From Maylandia zebra (taxonomy: Eukaryota; Chordata; Actinopteri; Cichliformes; Cichlidae): a stretch of DNA of 64,000 nt. Under the pieces are notes generated by a model. It searched no databases, was not told where the DNA came from, and saw only the letters and a list, made by a program, of their open reading frames with translations. Shown here one piece after another: positions 22,208 to 32,367 of the stretch. Position 1 is the first letter of the stretch; every line of letters begins with the position of its first letter. The DNA lies in contig NC_135167.1 in the NCBI RefSeq assembly GCF_041146795.1, positions 33,037,954-33,101,953 of the forward strand. Direction: 5' to 3'. Made by a program: the position numbers and the translations under genes.

Positions 22208-22226
22208 GTGGGAGAACACACGGGGT

Positions 22227-23099
22227 GTCACTGTCACTACCCGATCCGTACCGGAAACCCGATCGGTACCCCGCATGCGCGAAAGGTTTCTACTTCCGGT
22301 CATAGCGTTTTACGATAGTTAAAGGTCAGAGTATCTGTTAAGATGTTAAGAATAACAAGTATATCTTAAAATGTTTGCAATAATGAAGCATTTCAGTACA
22401 ATGTAGACAAAAACAAAAAATAAAAAGATAGTTACGGATCAGGACTCCCCGATCCTTACTGCGCATGTGTAAAGTCTGACCGTACAAATCGAGTCTACCC
22501 GATCCGTACCGCGCATGTGCAGATGTTTTCTTCTTCTTCTGTTCGTTTAATGGCAGTGTACTCCCCAGTGTACGAGGATACCGCCACCTGCTGACCGAGC
22601 GAATAAACCCTATTATAAACTGAATTAGCGTCATTACAAACGTGTGTTAAATTTGATTTAGCGATAGTCGAGTGTGTTTATGCTTGTCTGTGAGGAGAGG
22701 ATTGTTGGAATAGTGATGATTATGATGTGCGCTATCACTGTCAATTGTCAGTAAACACTTCATCTGGCTGCTGAATCTACACGTGAGATATTACAAAGTC
22801 TGCATTATTAACTCTGTAATTAGGCGCCATTCTCCTTATTTTACGGTGCTGTTGCTCAATCGGGGGACACTCTCTGTTGAGGAGAAAAGCATGAATTTCT
22901 TTGTATACCGATTATTCATTGTTTAAATGTCCCGGGCAGTCGAAAAGGAGGCAGAGCTGTTGAGAAATGCTAGGAGCTAACTGGGCGCTAACCGTATCAT
23001 TCAAATATATTGGATGTCGCAATGTTGGCAGAGAGGAAGTGACGTAAGATTCGCGCATGCGGGGTACCGATCGGGTTTCCGGTACGGATCGGGTAGTGA
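22227..23099. mobile_element. Non-autonomous element with perfect 50-bp inverted repeats
   Basis: Left arm 22234-22283 begins tcactacccgatccgtaccg; right arm 23050-23099 is its exact complement over 50 bases. The arms are CpG-rich and hold two nested palindromic words (cccgatcggt..., gcatgcgc). A shortened arm-like copy (ctacccgatccgtaccgcgc) lies inside at 22495-22521. The flanks share cacggggt (22219-22226 and 23100-23107), a candidate 8-bp target duplication, though 7 extra bases at the left end make the exact terminus ambiguous. No transposase is encoded. Class is unknown; hAT is possible from the 8-bp flank. Confidence 0.7.
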
Positions 23100-23107
23100 C
23101 ACGGGGT

Positions 23108-24196
23108 TTCTCACGGAGTTCAGCCATTTTGAGCACTCAGCTTGTGTGCTGATGATGTTCTAGTATTACATGTTGAATATTAAATGCACTAAAATTAGAT
23201 GATGGAATAAGTTAATGTTGATCTTAAAGGTCATGAATCTACTTTATTTTGTTACATTTGATGCTCGAGCGGCACTGGATAGATGTCTGTGTGTATTCTT
23301 ACTGTGCTGATACGTTACCACATACTGTAAAACTACAGCCTGTGGGTTTTTGTATATTCTTTTCATAATTTTATTCTGTACATTGAGTGTAAATAATATA
23401 TTGCTTCATTGCTATGCAGTGTAAAGCAATGCTCCTTTAATTCAGTTAAAGGGCAATACTGTAAAAAAAAATCTACCATAGTTTATGGTTTATTTCTGAT
23501 TTCTGATAGAAATGTGCACATTGATGATAGAATAAGCTGATTGTGACTTAAAGATTGCATTCATGATTAAGATGCACTGTATAGACTATAGTTAGAAATT
23601 AGAATTAATGTTTTGTGCTTGTTTTGTTATAGCACTTACATTATTTACACATGGCCATGTATATCATTAGAGTGTGAACTGAATTAGTAATAGTCCTGTT
23701 GTTTACAGGCTAGGTTTTTTTATGGGATCGTGAGACCTGGATCTCTTCCTGACGAGGAAGATGGCGAACCTTTCCCTTTGAACCGAACCACAGCCATTCT
23801 GAGTTGGCCCAGAAGGGCAGGTTGCTCTTCTCTCACGAACAATTGCAACAGTGCGGTAGGACGAAATCGCACCAATCACAAACTTTTGACCTATTGGATT
23901 TGACTTGACTGAACACTGACTATTAAGCCGGCAAGACTGACATATCTGAGCTGAGATAGGATTCTGACTGTTATTATTATTGCTGTCACTGTATTTTATT
24001 TTATGTTTTCATTCCTGTTCATGAAATGCTGTTAAATTGTTGCTAAATAGTTTAATACAATTCATAGCAACTTTACCTGTGGCTCCAGTCATTCTTCTCC
24101 ACGCAACTCACTTTATCCCTCCTACGAATCTAGCTATTGGCCCATTCTCTCCATCTTACTTTAATTTCCCCTACCCTATCCTGTACTTGGCTACAG
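23108..24196. other. Unassigned sequence between the inverted-repeat element and the second transposase block
   Basis: No exon or known repeat is visible. It ends with a pyrimidine-rich stretch and ctacag, a usable splice acceptor for the transposase fragment that follows. Confidence 0.4.
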
Positions 24197-24614
24197 AAAC
24201 CTCAAGGCCACTGGATGTTTGAAATTGCTACATGATGATGTGTTTCCCTCTTTATGCACTGAAGCTGGCACGTTCCCTGAGTTTTTCCAGCAAGATGGTG
24301 CACCACCACATTATGGGTGCCAGGTCTGAGCATTCCTAGATGAACAGTTTCCTGGAAAGTGGATTGGTCATGTCATGGGCCAGTTGAATGGCCCCCAAGA
24401 TCTCCCGATCTGACCCCCTTAGACTTTTATCTTTGGGGTCATCTGAAGGCAATTGTCTATGGTGTGAAGATACGAGATGTGCAGCACCTGAAACTATGGA
24501 TACTGGATGCCTGTGCTGACATTTCTCCTGCGGTGTTGCTATCAGTGTGTGAAGAGTGGGAGAAGAGGGTTGCATTGACAATCCAACACAATGGGCAGCA
24601 CATTAACCACTAAC
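24197..24614 (+). pseudogene. Tc1/mariner-superfamily transposase, 3' part
   Basis: Translation from the acceptor gives KLLHDDVFPSLCTEAGTF then PEFFQQDGAPPHYGCQV with the second catalytic aspartate, then TGA (24327-24329). A shifted frame from 24359 gives WPPRSPDLTPLDFYLWGHLK (third catalytic region) and a C-terminus ending HNGQHINH. Joined across the 7.6-kb gap, the reading phase from 16553 to 24197 is preserved. One stop and one frameshift make it non-functional. Confidence 0.75.
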
Positions 24615-26455
24615 CCTCCTATGCAGGGAAAGACACATACACCGGTGGCGAGGCGGCCGCCGATCGACCGGTGGTGGCTAACGTGGAGCTCAATCGTGGA
24701 TAAGGGAAACCGAAGGCAGGAGAAGCAGGCTGCTGCCGGTCCGAGCGTGAGGTGAACTGAATTTCAGGTAAGAAGTTACGAACTGCACTCTATTTGGGTC
24801 AGATATAAACCGAGTTTAGGTGTAGTTTATTTTCGTTGTGCTGACAGTTACAATAACTCGTTCTGCGTGCTAGCTAGCACGACAGCTGTGTGCACCTAAG
24901 TTACTGATGTTGAACTTTATGACAGCCTCCCCTGTCATTCTCTCGCCTGTTGAAACTTCAATCATGAAACTGATCAATGATCGGCTTTTCTCTCGTTTGT
25001 TCATTGCGCTAAACAACAGCAGCACGGTTAAGCTTGATCAGCTGTTGTTAGAATTCATTTAATTTTAATTTCTAGTATCAGCTGATGTTTGCTGGAGCCA
25101 CAGCTGTAAAAAAGGGCTGGTCGAAACCAGGAGATGTCCTTACTGAATCATCAGAGCTGAACTGGTGATGGAGAAACAGGTTTACCTTTTAGGTGACATG
25201 AATGAGTTGAAGGAAAGTTATCAACTGTTTCTGAGAGACAAATAACACCAAGCTCCTTTTTTTGTGTAGCTGACAGCTGGTAACTGTGCAGGGGCGGATC
25301 TAGCAAAGCTTTTGCCAGGGGGCCAGGTAGGGCATTAACAGGGAGAGGGGGACACAAAGATATACTTTTCTTTCTTGCTCTCATATAAAATATTTACCTT
25401 TTATTAAATAGTTATCTGAATCTTACAACCAAAGTTTGTATAATAATACACAAGATTGGCTGTAGACCATTGTTAATCATTCAGAACACTGTGTAAAAAT
25501 AACAAAAAACAAAAAGTGAATGCAAAAGTGCATAAATATTTATTTTACGTGTTTGATGTGTGTGGCAGGGCGTGGTCTGCAGTGCCGCTGCAGGGGAGGT
25601 GGACCCACGGGCGTAAAGTCTGTGCTCTCTCGGCTGGTTTTTTTTTGGTGTGTGTTGGGCTGTGAGTTGAAAAGCTACAGCCGGCTGTGTGGGTACACCA
25701 ACCATGTGTGAAAAGTGGTCCATAACGTAATGCTTCAAAGCGTGTTCATGCAAACATTGTTGGGTCTGCCGTGGTACAATGGGACTTCTGCTCATGAACC
25801 TCTGTGCACAGCGTCTGCAAATCGGGGCTGTACGAAGTCACCTCATCTTTACACAAAACTGTAAGCTGTCATCTGTGAGGCGCGAGCGGTGTTTGTTTTT
25901 ACCATAGTTCATGGTGGAGAATGGCTGCTCTGCTGAGTTTTGCTCTCTGTAGCCGTATGAATGGCAAACTACACTGATTAGCAGCAGCATAGGCAGACTT
26001 AAAAATTTTTCTGAAATTTTCGCTTTCTAGTATTTATTTAATATTTCTTTATGTTATAAAAATGACTTTGAATCCTGATAAAAATTCAAAATCATGGGTT
26101 AAAAATGAAAACAAGAGAACTAAGAATGTATTAATATTTGTTGACAGAAAAACAGAAACTGTATATGTGCAACCAAAGTGCCGTTTTAATTCAGATGAAA
26201 AAAAAGGGATTTATTCATTCATTGTCCATTCAGGATCTTAAAAATGTGATAATAATAATGAAATAATACAAATAATGTAATAATAAGAATGATGTAATAA
26301 TAATTAATGTAAATCTAAATAATATTGTCCTTCAGAGAAATAGTTTGTAGTCCTGAAGATGGAGAAGTTTACTCCCGCAGAGCGACTGGGACTGTCTGTG
26401 GTCATGATGGTTGAACCTCCAACGACTTTCCCAGCTTAGCCTCAGAGTGCTGCTG
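24615..26455. other. Unassigned stretch with possible repeat ends
   Basis: A CpG patch with accggtgg repeats (24640-24680) leads to a good donor-like site near 24767 but no linked exon. At 25291 caggggcggatctagcaaag resembles a fish hAT-type end without a partner. The rest is AT-rich. Confidence 0.35.
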
Positions 26456-26595
26456 CTACTGTAGCAGCCACTCTTCTCCTCTGTACTCGTCAGGACTTGC
26501 ATTGTCACATCTGGGGAACCCAGGCCCTGCTGGAGAGGAGAGCCTAGTCTGGATGCTGACCTGCTGCCTGTAATTATTAGCCTTTTTCAGGCTCT
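26456..26595 (-). pseudogene. Displaced 3' end of the TOG gene (copy 1)
   Basis: On the minus strand, right after the LTR end, the sequence resumes agagcctgaaaaag, part of the 32-bp unit of the TOG gene's last exon, and reads KSLKKANNYRQQ..., ending EYRGEEWLLQ before a stop. This looks like the original C-terminal coding tail, separated from the gene body by the gypsy insertion. It can follow the gene in frame only if a single 32-bp unit is present. Confidence 0.6.
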
Positions 26596-28188
26596 TGTTA
26601 CGTTCTGGTCCCGGCAAGTAAATAAACGTAACAAATAGTTTGCCCCACTCACTTCCCACCCACGCACAAACCCCAACAACGACACCTTTTTCAAGTATTT
26701 AAGCAGCCATTTATTTTCATCGGCAGTGAGCAATGCCAAAACAATAAACAAAACTCCCTATAAAACAATCCCTACTCTTCCCTACACCAAAATAAAAAGA
26801 AGCCAAAACAAAAGACAAGTCACTTAACTAACTATCTAACGAAAAACAGGAGAAAACTTGTTCAACAAAAGAAAACGGCTTCTCATGGCTACTAGGCTGC
26901 GACAATGAAAGTTATACAGCAAAGGAACAAAAAGTGACCGCCACTTGTTAACTTATTTACAATTATTTACATGGCAAGGCTAGAGGTACACGTGAATACT
27001 CCAGCCTGCACTACAATGACACAACACACAACTCCCTGCTCATGGCAAAAAAAACACACGCGGTTCTCAATGGATGAGGGGATGGCACGGCGGGTGCCCC
27101 TTGGAGACCATCTGGGCGGGCTACCGGAAGACGGAAAACTGTGAGCAGGAACCGAAAACACCACTTTGTGTGTCAACACAAACTCATCAGCCCGTATAGC
27201 AGCAGCGGCGAGAGTCGTAACCTTCTGTTCATTTAAGTAGGTTACCACAGTGTCTGGTAGTTGGTTTTTAAACTCTTCCAACGTCACCAACTCACCCAGG
27301 TCATTCAAGGTTTTTACTGCTGTAGCATGACACCACTTATCAAACAGAGTTTTCTTTTCTCTGGCACACTCCACATAGGTCTGGTTGGCGGATTTTTTCC
27401 CATTCCTAAATCTCTGCCTGTAAGCCTCTGGCACAAGCTCGTAAGCACGCAGGACAGCAGCCTTCACCATATCATAGTCAAAACTGTCCTCCAGAGAAAG
27501 AGCGGTGCACACCTCTTGAGCTTTCCCCACCAATCTACATTGGAGTAGAAGAGACCACACATCTTTTGGCCAGTGCAGCGCACCTGCGATACGCTCAAAC
27601 ACTGTGAAATACGAATCCACCTCAGTTTCCCGAAACGCCGGCACCATTTTGATGTGTTTACTCGCATCAAAGCCACCACCTGGCATCAAGGCCGGTGGCT
27701 GCGGAGATGGCGACTGCGGGGATAATGACTCCGGGGAGGGTGCCTGCGGGGATGGTGACTGGATGGTGAGCCCTGATCCTCAAGTGCATAGCTTCCACCT
27801 CCAACTGCTGTTTCTTTAGCTCCACCTCCTTAATGCGCAGCGTTACCCGCAGCTCCTCCGCAGAAGGGCTAGGTGGAGAAGGGAGATTTTTCAGTGGGGC
27901 AAAAACACCAGCAACAGACACACACACAGCCTGCACTACAATGACACAACACACAACTGACCGAGTCAACGGGGTTCCAAAAAGCACTCCCAGGTGACTG
28001 TCATCCGGACGTTAAGTACTGGAGGTGGTCCATCAATTATCCAGTCCGAAGATATGTAGAGACTCCACCCAGATACCTAGCAGCCACGCCCAGGTGTCCA
28101 CCTCCTAGGAGAGAAAAAAGGGAAAATACCGCCAGCCATCCTCCGGTGGGAGGCACAACACCAACAAACACATCACTGGGTCATAACA
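26596..28188 (-). repeat. Gypsy LTR split by a gag segment
   Basis: The LTR has TG...CA ends and would be about 668 bp if the interruption were removed. Part one is 28188-27927, part two 27033-26596. They share the 32-base word at 27927-27958 and 27002-27033 (cagcctgcactacaatgaca...), which brackets the 893-bp gag-bearing insert. Confidence 0.7.
27060..27900 (-). pseudogene. Gypsy Gag segment lying inside the LTR
   Basis: Gag forms the particle of the retrotransposon. Two frames contribute: 27900-27690 (SAEELRVTLRIKEVELKKQQ, a helical N-terminal part) and 27689-27060 (KHIKMVPAFRETEVDSYFTV, a SCAN/capsid-like core, then ENRVCFFCHEQG, the first half of a CCHC knuckle). The knuckle is cut where LTR sequence resumes, so Gag is truncated. 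The second half of such a knuckle (HLIAVCPALKRKE) is found in the protease frame. Confidence 0.75.
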
Positions 28189-28239
28189 GTTTCCCCCACC
28201 CAAAAAAAATCAAACATCCAACCCCACACAAAGATGTTT

Positions 28240-28450
28240 GATTTACGACCTAGAGAGGGCATCAGCCATAACATTCTCTAAGCTCTTATATATCGGATCT
28301 CAATGTTGAAATCCTGTAGGAGTAAGGACCAACGCATGAGGCGCTGGTTGCTGTTTTAGAAATTTTCTAGAAAAGAAACAGACTGGGTGGTCAATGCCAT
28401 TTTCATCCTCCTGCACGAGCACTGCACCCGCCCCCAAAACACTGGCGTCC
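28240..28450 (-). pseudogene. Gypsy RNase H remnant
   Basis: Minus-strand fragments read [19 protein letters not shown] and HPVCFFSRKF, then SLENVMADALSRS before a stop, matching the RNase H end of gypsy pol. The intervening part is deleted and frameshifted. Confidence 0.65.
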
Positions 28451-28757
28451 ACCTCTGAATCCTTGGCCCCTCAGGAACCGCCCAGGGACACCAAAAGTCT
28501 CCAGATTGCGCTTTCGCTCCTCTGCCCACGTCAGTCTGAGCCCATTATCAGATGAGATGTTGTCAAAGAAAGACTTTGCTTTGTCATAGTAGCACTTTGG
28601 ACCAAAATGATCCTCCCCCGAACTCAGCTGCAACCCCACCTTTTCTCTTCCCTCAGAATTCCCATCTTTTAGATTCAGCCCCTCCTGTAACTTCTTCTCA
28701 AGCGCCTCCTTAATGAATTGCGCGTTGGAGGAATCAAAATCAAAGTCTGTGTCAAAT

Positions 28758-29663
28758 TTAAGGGGTGGGAGATGGAGCATTAGCCACCATCAGCTGGCCT
28801 CTTCTGCGGTTCCTGTGCCGTCGAGGTCCTTGTCTTTTTCTAGCAGGTGGCCTGGTTTCAGCATTTTGCTGCTGACTGTCCTGAAAAGTGACTCTACTTG
28901 GGTCTGATTGCATGGTGGCTTCAGTGACCCTTGTGGTTTGAATATTTGTTCTTCTCGTCCCCTTGGGCTGCCTCCTATTCTGCTGCTGCTGTTGCTGGGA
29001 TCCACTCGCACCTCTCCTCTGCCTAAATGTCTTTACACTGACGGTTTGAACAGCCTTTGATGTGGCACGATCGAAACCACTGTTATTTGTAAGTGGTATA
29101 TCAACTACTTCTGGCGACGGAAAAACTGTGCCGCCAGCTAGATCGTTTCCCAAGATGATGTCAATACCTGCAACCGGTAACTGGGGTCGCACCCCAAGCT
29201 TAACCTCACCAGACAAAAACTGAGATGAAAGCTGCACCAAGTATAAAGGAACCCGTATTACACACATCCTAACTCCCCAGGCTAACACATCCGCCCCACA
29301 ACAGGATTGAGCTGAAAACGGTAAGACCCCCTCACGAATGAGCGACTGTTTCGCACCAGTGTCTCGCAAAATACTGACAGGAGTCCGCCGATCTTCTCCT
29401 ATCAAGGAAACAAAGCCGTTTGACACAAACGGCTTAAACTCCTTATCTACTTTATCATTTTCGGGTGCCATCACCTCCCCCCAGGTAGGAGAGTTTGTCT
29501 GTAGAAGGATTATTGGGGAAGGAGATGTACCCTCCCTGGTCATTTCTTTTCTCTTCAGAGCAGGGCAAACCGCAATAAGGTGTAAGGCAGAAACACCAGC
29601 AACAGCCCCCAGCTCAACCTCCCCCGCAGGACCCGGCTCACCAAACAACCCCTTGTCCGTCAA
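28758..29663 (-). pseudogene. Gypsy protease-region frame
   Basis: An open frame of 301 residues containing SALHLIAVCPALKRKEM (knuckle half) and SILRDTGAKQSLI, the retropepsin active-site triad DTG in its usual hydrophobic context, followed by VAGIDIILGNDLAGG. A fused N-terminal GEPGPAGEVELGAVAGV stretch shows that gag sequence before the knuckle has been deleted. The protease fold may be complete, but the element around it is not. Confidence 0.7.
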
Positions 29664-29701
29664 CTGGACACACAGGAACTCCCTAAGCTCTTTCTTCTTC
29701 G

Positions 29702-29882
29702 CAGGACGCCTGTCTTTTTCAGGCTCTTCTCCACAGGACGCCTGTCTTTTTCAGGCTCTTCTCCACAGGACGCCTGTCTTTTTCAGGCTCTTCTCCACAA
29801 GACGCCTGTCTTTTTCAGGCTCTTCTCCACAGGACGCCTGTCTTTTTCAGGCTCTTCTCCACAGGACGCCTGTCTTTTTCAG
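29702..29882. repeat. 32-bp tandem repeat, about six units
   Basis: Unit starts at 29702, 29734, 29766, 29798, 29830 and 29862, each beginning caggacgcctgtctttttca; the last is partial. The array is the coding repeat of the TOG gene's last exon. Because 32 is not a multiple of three, every added unit shifts the reading frame. Confidence 0.95.
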
Positions 29883-32165
29883 GGACAATCTTCACCCACA
29901 AATTCATAAAGTCCTTGTGAAGGGTCAGTTTCTCAATGATTGTTCGCCCATGGTACCTGTGGAAGATTACAGTTGTCATTAATTTTCATTAATTGTGTAA
30001 ACTCACAGAAAATAAAACATTGATGCACTTCAAACCCATTTAAAAGTACCCACCTGGCTTCAGGTGCAGCATCCCCTGCCATTCTAGAGGCAGCAATTAG
30101 AAATCTTTCAGTGAAGGTTCCTGTTTTCAGGGTGACGGCTGCTCCAAGTTTGTCAGCCAGCTGGTGCAGGTGTTGAGCCGTGCTATTCCTCACTGCAACA
30201 CAGCGATGGCTGAGCAAGGACAATATTAGACACACAACTCAGTGAACATGATCTCTCTTTCATGTCTTCTAATAAAATCACTACAGCTTCTTCTCTCCTC
30301 TTACGTCAGTCCTGTGTTAAACAGAGCGCTCAGAATCCGTCCATGGCTGCAATTTTCCACCATGGCATCAAGCGCCAGATTGACCTCCTGATGTAGAAAG
30401 TTGTTGTTGGTCATTGCAAGCTTCAGCAATAGAGCTCGGCCTGTTGTTTCAACTTCTGGGTCCATTGTTCTCTGGAGCTGAATGTAGAGCTCATTGATGG
30501 CATGTATGGCCTCAAAGGCTATTGCTGAGCGTTGGTTTTTCACCTAAAATGTGAGTGAAAATCATCAGTTGAGGCTGTAGTATGCACTTGAAGGGAAACT
30601 AGCTGCATGAAACGCATATAAGAAACATAAAGTGTGCAATACCTCCTCAATGAGGACCAGACACACTTCATGTAGTTTAGTCTTCAGGATGTCCGAGTGG
30701 TGCTTTGCCAGAGACTGAATAGTTTGCAAGCCGTGTCTTTTCTTAATCCTGTATTTACACAACACAACATTGAACACGACTTCAGGAACACCACAAATAA
30801 CACAGCCACATTATGCAGCACTGTTTCTGTGCAGTATTTAATGTCTCCTTACTACGTTTCTTACCAGTCGTCTGAAGACAGCAGACTAAAGCTGTGGGAC
30901 AGGCTCTCTACAGGTGTAGCTACAGGCGGGAGTTTGACCCTGCTCTCTCTTGGATTATTCTGACTGCACTGACTGTCTGCTTTCTTGTCTGATAATCAAC
31001 GAGGTTAGTAAAAAGAAACTGTCATTTCTTCTAATTCGAAGCATGATGCAGTGATTAATTGTTCATTAAAATCTTTTTAAAAAATCTCTTAATTTAAAGT
31101 TTGATTATTCAGCATCTTCTACAGTTACTGAGGAAAACCACTTACCGTCTATAGGGACGACTTTTGCACGGCGCAGCAGCGTCCCAGGCCGAGGTCCTCG
31201 TTTTTGCGGTATGGGAACTGTTGGAGGTTTTGGAGTCAAAGGCTTTACTGCAGTAAATGTTTTGGTTGGTACTGTGTGTCCAGGTGAGGTTACAATCCCA
31301 TCCTGGAAATGCTGCAGTTTTTCCAAAATAGGCCCAAATTTGTCTTTTGCTGTCAAGACTCTTATTCCACGAATGACCTTCGTGTCTGTTTAGACAAAAA
31401 AATAACTAAATAACTACAAATTGACATCTTACAAAAACAACAATAAACATTTTTCTTCCTGATTTTTTTTTTTCTTCAAAAAAGCATATAAAATGAATGG
31501 ACAGCAAGAATGTGTAATTTAGCATTAAAATAGATAATCTACAGTGTCAAATTTTAAAATCTAAACTAACTGATTAACAGCAGGTGTAACCACTAAAGAA
31601 AAGCATCACCTTTGAACCGACCTGCTCCTGAATGTTTAGCAGAGAAAACAGGCAATTGCGATGGACAAGCTGCTCGAGGGAGGTGGAGGAACTGGAGTGA
31701 GCGGTGTCATCTCAACAGGACTAACAATGAAAGGAATGGCCCTCAGATCACTTGGTGTGTGTGTGTCTGCAGAGCTGAGGCTACTCAGACTTCTTTCAGG
31801 GTCCTCCTGATTCCAAAAGGGGTCATCCAAACAGTTCCAGCTTCCCTGGACTATCTCTGGAGAGCCTGCGCATTGCTCAGGTAAAGGTGGGAGTTGCACA
31901 GCATAATCTCTGGGTCTCTGTGCGATATGCAATGTGTCTGCCTGTTGAAAGAACACATTTGTCTTACTGCTCTGAGCTTTGTGAAAGTCCAGGATCCTGG
32001 ACTCTGTGGTGAAGCGCTGACAGTTGCTCTGTCTACAGTGACTTACACAAAAATTACACTGTGCAAAGCAGCAAAATATAACACATCTCTCAGAAACATT
32101 TACATTTGATCAGCAGAGAAGTCAAGAATGAGTATGTTTAGTTACTTACATCTCCACCTGTGCGT
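29815..32165 (-). pseudogene. TOG-domain gene, copy 1 (5'-truncated, frameshifted)
   Basis: Same exons as copy 2, offset by about 2485 bp: 31941-31610, 31385-31146, about 30976-30865, 30748-30643, 30543-30305, 30209-30054 and 29956 down to a stop at 29815. Exon 1 is cut at 32165, leaving only its last 16 bases, and lacks the ATG. Exon 2 has one extra G near 31676-31682 that changes the frame and the C-terminal part of that exon. The TOG exons themselves are identical to copy 2. Its last exon is the one invaded by the gypsy element. Confidence 0.8.
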
Positions 32166-32218
32166 CCCCTTGTCCGTCAACTGGACACACAGGAACTCCC
32201 TAAGCTCTTTCTTCTTCG
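32166..32218 (-). mobile_element. 54-bp gypsy scrap at the duplication junction
   Basis: This stretch equals 29649-29701, the gypsy end next to the repeat array. It is followed directly by the cut exon 1 of copy 1, which marks the breakpoint of the tandem duplication. Confidence 0.85.
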
Positions 32219-32367
32219 CAGGACGCCTGTCTTTTTCAGGCTCTTCTCCACAAGACGCCTGTCTTTTTCAGGCTCTTCTCCACAGGACGCCTGTCTTTTT
32301 CAGGCTCTTCTCCACAGGACGCCTGTCTTTTTCAGGCTCTTCTCCACAGGACGCCTGTCTTTTTCAG
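32219..32367. repeat. 32-bp tandem repeat, about five units
   Basis: Unit starts at 32219, 32251, 32283, 32315 and 32347. One unit fewer than in copy 1 accounts exactly for the 2517 versus 2485 bp offsets on either side. Confidence 0.95.

Larger units (their letters stand above)
26596..29701 (-). mobile_element. Rearranged Ty3/gypsy element inside the TOG gene's last exon
   Basis: Minus-strand order: a gag N-terminal stub fused to the second half of a zinc-knuckle region and protease (29701-28758), a short RNase H remnant (about 28450-28240), a purine-rich tract (gggtgggggaaac), then an LTR starting tgttatgaccc (28188) and ending cagaacgtaaca (26596). Most RT and all integrase are gone. The LTR is itself interrupted by a gag segment between 32-bp direct repeats. 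The 5' LTR is absent. Both flanks consist of the TOG gene's 32-bp exon unit. Confidence 0.75.

Noticed and set aside
29702-29882. Regular 32-bp repeats resembling a CRISPR array
   Set aside because: Units are contiguous with no spacers, lie in a vertebrate exon and have a coding origin.
29338-29982. 214-residue plus-strand frame over the gypsy protease and 32-bp array
   Set aside because: It is the antisense shadow of the protease frame and the tandem repeat; it has no domain of its own.
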